Below are positions 62,666 through 64,000 of a stretch of 64,000 nucleotides of DNA, piece by piece. A model generated the notes under the pieces. It ran no database searches and was not told the DNA's origin. It worked only from the letters and a program-made list of their open reading frames with translations. The stretch's first letter is position 1, and each line of letters starts with the position of its first letter. The translations under genes were made by a program, and so were the position numbers. Origin of the DNA: Isoptericola sediminis (lineage in GTDB: Bacteria > Actinomycetota > Actinomycetes > Actinomycetales > Cellulomonadaceae); NCBI RefSeq assembly GCF_013085345.1, contig NZ_JABFAJ010000011.1, forward strand, positions 124,001 through 188,000, given 5' to 3'.

Positions 62666-63313
62666 GTGACCTACCGCGTCCTGAAGCTGATCCTGTCGCT
62701 GCTGGTGTACGTGTTCCTGCGGCCCCGGGTGACCGGACTGCACCACGTGCCGCGGCGCGGGCCGGTCATCCTCGCGAGCAACCACCTGTCGTTCATCGAC
62801 TCGATCATCATCCCGCTGGTGACCCCGCGGCACGTCACGTTCATCGCGAAGGCCGAGTACTGGACCGGTCGGGGGCTCAAGGGACGCGTCTACCGCTGGT
62901 TCTTCACCACCATGGGTCACATCCCCGTGGACCGCGAGGACCCCCGTGCCGGACAGCGCTCCCTGCAGGACGCCCTGCTGGTGCTGCAGCGCGGGGACGC
63001 GTTCGGGATCTACCCCGAGGGGACCCGGTCCCGCGACGGCCGGCTGCACAAGGGGCACACGGGCGTGGCCTGGCTGGCGCTGGCCGGACCCGCGCCGATC
63101 GTGCCGGTGGCGCTGCGCGGGACCGACCGGGTCCAGCCGGTCGGCCGGCGCCTGCCCCGTCCGTACCGCGGGATCCAGGTCGACTTCGGGACCCCGATCG
63201 CGCCGCAGCGGCAGCTCCCCGCCGGCATGCGGCCGGCGCAGGCCCGCCGCGAGCTCACCGACGAGGTCATGGCCTCGATCCACGCCATGAGCGGCCAGGA
63301 GCTCGGCGTCTGA
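62666..63313 (+). CDS. 1-acyl-sn-glycerol-3-phosphate acyltransferase (PlsC family)
   Basis: The 215-residue acyltransferase has SNHLSFIDS (the HX4D catalytic motif), IPVDRED and IYPEGTRSRDG (substrate phosphate site). It would make phosphatidic acid from lysophosphatidic acid at the membrane; a hydrophobic N-terminus (ILSLLVYVFL) anchors it. The GTG 62666 start is favoured; ACAATA about 8 bp before it could be a -10 for a leaderless message. It lies 47 bp after the NYN gene. Confidence 0.92.
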   Translation: MTYRVLKLILSLLVYVFLRPRVTGLHHVPRRGPVILASNHLSFIDSIIIPLVTPRHVTFIAKAEYWTGRGLKGRVYRWFFTTMGHIPVDREDPRAGQRSLQDALLVLQRGDAFGIYPEGTRSRDGRLHKGHTGVAWLALAGPAPIVPVALRGTDRVQPVGRRLPRPYRGIQVDFGTPIAPQRQLPAGMRPAQARRELTDEVMASIHAMSGQELGV

Positions 63314-63345
63314 CCACCGGCGGCCGGCCGGCCGCGTCCCGGCGC

Positions 63346-63392
63346 GAGTCAGTACCAGGCTCCGCGAGTCAGCACGGCACCGCGCGACTCAG
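63346..63392. repeat. Second locus of 20-bp phased GAGTCAG repeat
   Basis: GAGTCAG at 63346 and 63366 and GACTCAG at 63386 recur at an exact 20-bp step between the PlsC gene and the convergent App1-type gene; the last copy overlaps the App1 stop region. Together with 10521-10760 this points to a dispersed intergenic element. Confidence 0.75.
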
Positions 63393-64000
63393 TCCCGGAG
63401 CACCCCGGGCACCCGGCCGAGACCCCGCGCGAGGACGGTGCCGTCCTCGCCCCGGATCACCGGTGTCGGGGCCGCCGCGTCGTCCAGCGGGTCCGTCGTC
63501 CCGGACCCGGGGTCGGTGACCGGGGCGCGGTCCGCCCCGGCGACCTGCCGGATCGCGACGGCGGCGATCCGGTCCGGCCACCGTTCGACGGCGTCCGCGT
63601 AGATCTCCGGGTCGTGCTGGCCGTTGTCCCCGACGAGCAGCCAGCGCACGTGCGGGAACCACGACATGAGCAGGTCGAGGCTGGCGGCCTTGTGCTCCCG
63701 GCCGCTGCGGAACCACCCGGTGAGCGTCGGCCCCCAGTCGGTCAGCAGCATCGGCCCGGCGGGGTAGTCCTCCCGCGCGAGGAACGCCCGCAGCGCCCCG
63801 GCCGTGTTCCAGGCGCCGTTGGAGACGTAGAAGAACGCGCCCTCGGGATGGGTCTCCTCGAGCTCCCGGTACAGCGCCGCCATGCCGGGCACCGCGCGGC
63901 GGGAGCCCGCCCGGCGCACGAACGTGTTCCAGGTGGCCAGGAGCGGACGGGGGACACCGGTGACCAGCGTCGTGTCGTCGATGTCGCTGACGACGCCGAA
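63389..64000 (-). CDS. App1-type phosphatase domain protein (DUF2183), C-terminal part
   Basis: The frame is open to the window edge and gives 203 residues. It starts FGVVSDIDDTTLVTG, where DIDDT is the HAD-like catalytic motif of DUF2183/App1 phosphatidate phosphatases, and then has FFYVSNGAWNTAGALRAFL and WLLVGDNGQHDPEIYADAV. The N-terminal part (usually about 150 residues) lies beyond 64000. In yeast App1 is a phosphatidate phosphatase; the bacterial role is unknown. Confidence 0.88.
   Translation of the reverse strand, partial: FGVVSDIDDTTLVTGVPRPLLATWNTFVRRAGSRRAVPGMAALYRELEETHPEGAFFYVSNGAWNTAGALRAFLAREDYPAGPMLLTDWGPTLTGWFRSGREHKAASLDLLMSWFPHVRWLLVGDNGQHDPEIYADAVERWPDRIAAVAIRQVAGADRAPVTDPGSGTTDPLDDAAAPTPVIRGEDGTVLARGLGRVPGVLRD

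Overview
The window is high-GC DNA with GTG starts, leaderless-looking promoters and gene sets typical of Actinomycetota. The conserved block gyrB-gyrA-DUF3566-tRNA-Ile-tRNA-Ala-(cwsA-like)-ppiA-rhomboid-crgA-DUF881-sortase-pabA-pknB/pknA/pbpA/rodA/pstP/fhaB/fhaA is the one next to the chromosomal origin in this phylum. The cell-division and PASTA-kinase part, the DLW-39 peptide and the class E sortase suggest an actinobacterium of the order Micrococcales, perhaps Cellulomonadaceae or Promicromonosporaceae. That placement is inference from gene content only.

Region 1 (1-20340) is core genome. Gyrase is followed by two tRNA genes, a one-helix membrane protein in the cwsA position, cyclophilin, rhomboid protease and crgA. 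A divergent operon follows, DUF881-sortase E-56-aa membrane protein-PabA/TrpG, with 4-nt overlaps at every junction. Facing it is a seven-gene minus-strand operon, fhaA-fhaB-pstP-rodA-pbpA-pknA-pknB, that couples Ser/Thr phosphorylation to elongation-type peptidoglycan synthesis. Between the two convergent operons lies an unusual array of 20-bp phased repeats.

Region 2 (20341-30100) starts with tRNA-Leu and decayed DNA, including an AAA ATPase fragment, and looks like a remnant of an integrated element. It continues with accessory catabolic and regulatory modules: a RibD-like reductase, an esterase-epoxide hydrolase pair divergent from a TetR regulator with two phased palindromes, a second TetR with an NAD-dependent reductase, a cupin, and an ECF41 sigma factor coupled to a flavoprotein behind an ECF41-type promoter.

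Region 3 (30100-48000) holds a lipoprotein with a SurA-like N-domain, a HelD-class RNA polymerase recycling ATPase (HelR type) with a rifamycin-associated element upstream, a ThrE exporter, a tandem HD-GYP/LuxR protein in an operon with a flavoprotein, a three-gene DUF302/zinc-ribbon operon behind a CsoR/CstR-type palindrome, a tiny ORF with a near-perfect Shine-Dalgarno, and assorted enzymes.

Region 4 (48000-64000) returns to housekeeping genes: the gcvP-gcvT-gcvH operon behind a tandem glycine riboswitch, the metF-metE operon behind a SAM-I-clan riboswitch, NUDIX, MOSC, FBP, NYN/LOTUS and PlsC proteins, and a truncated App1-type phosphatase. A second copy of the 20-bp phased repeat sits at the last convergent junction.
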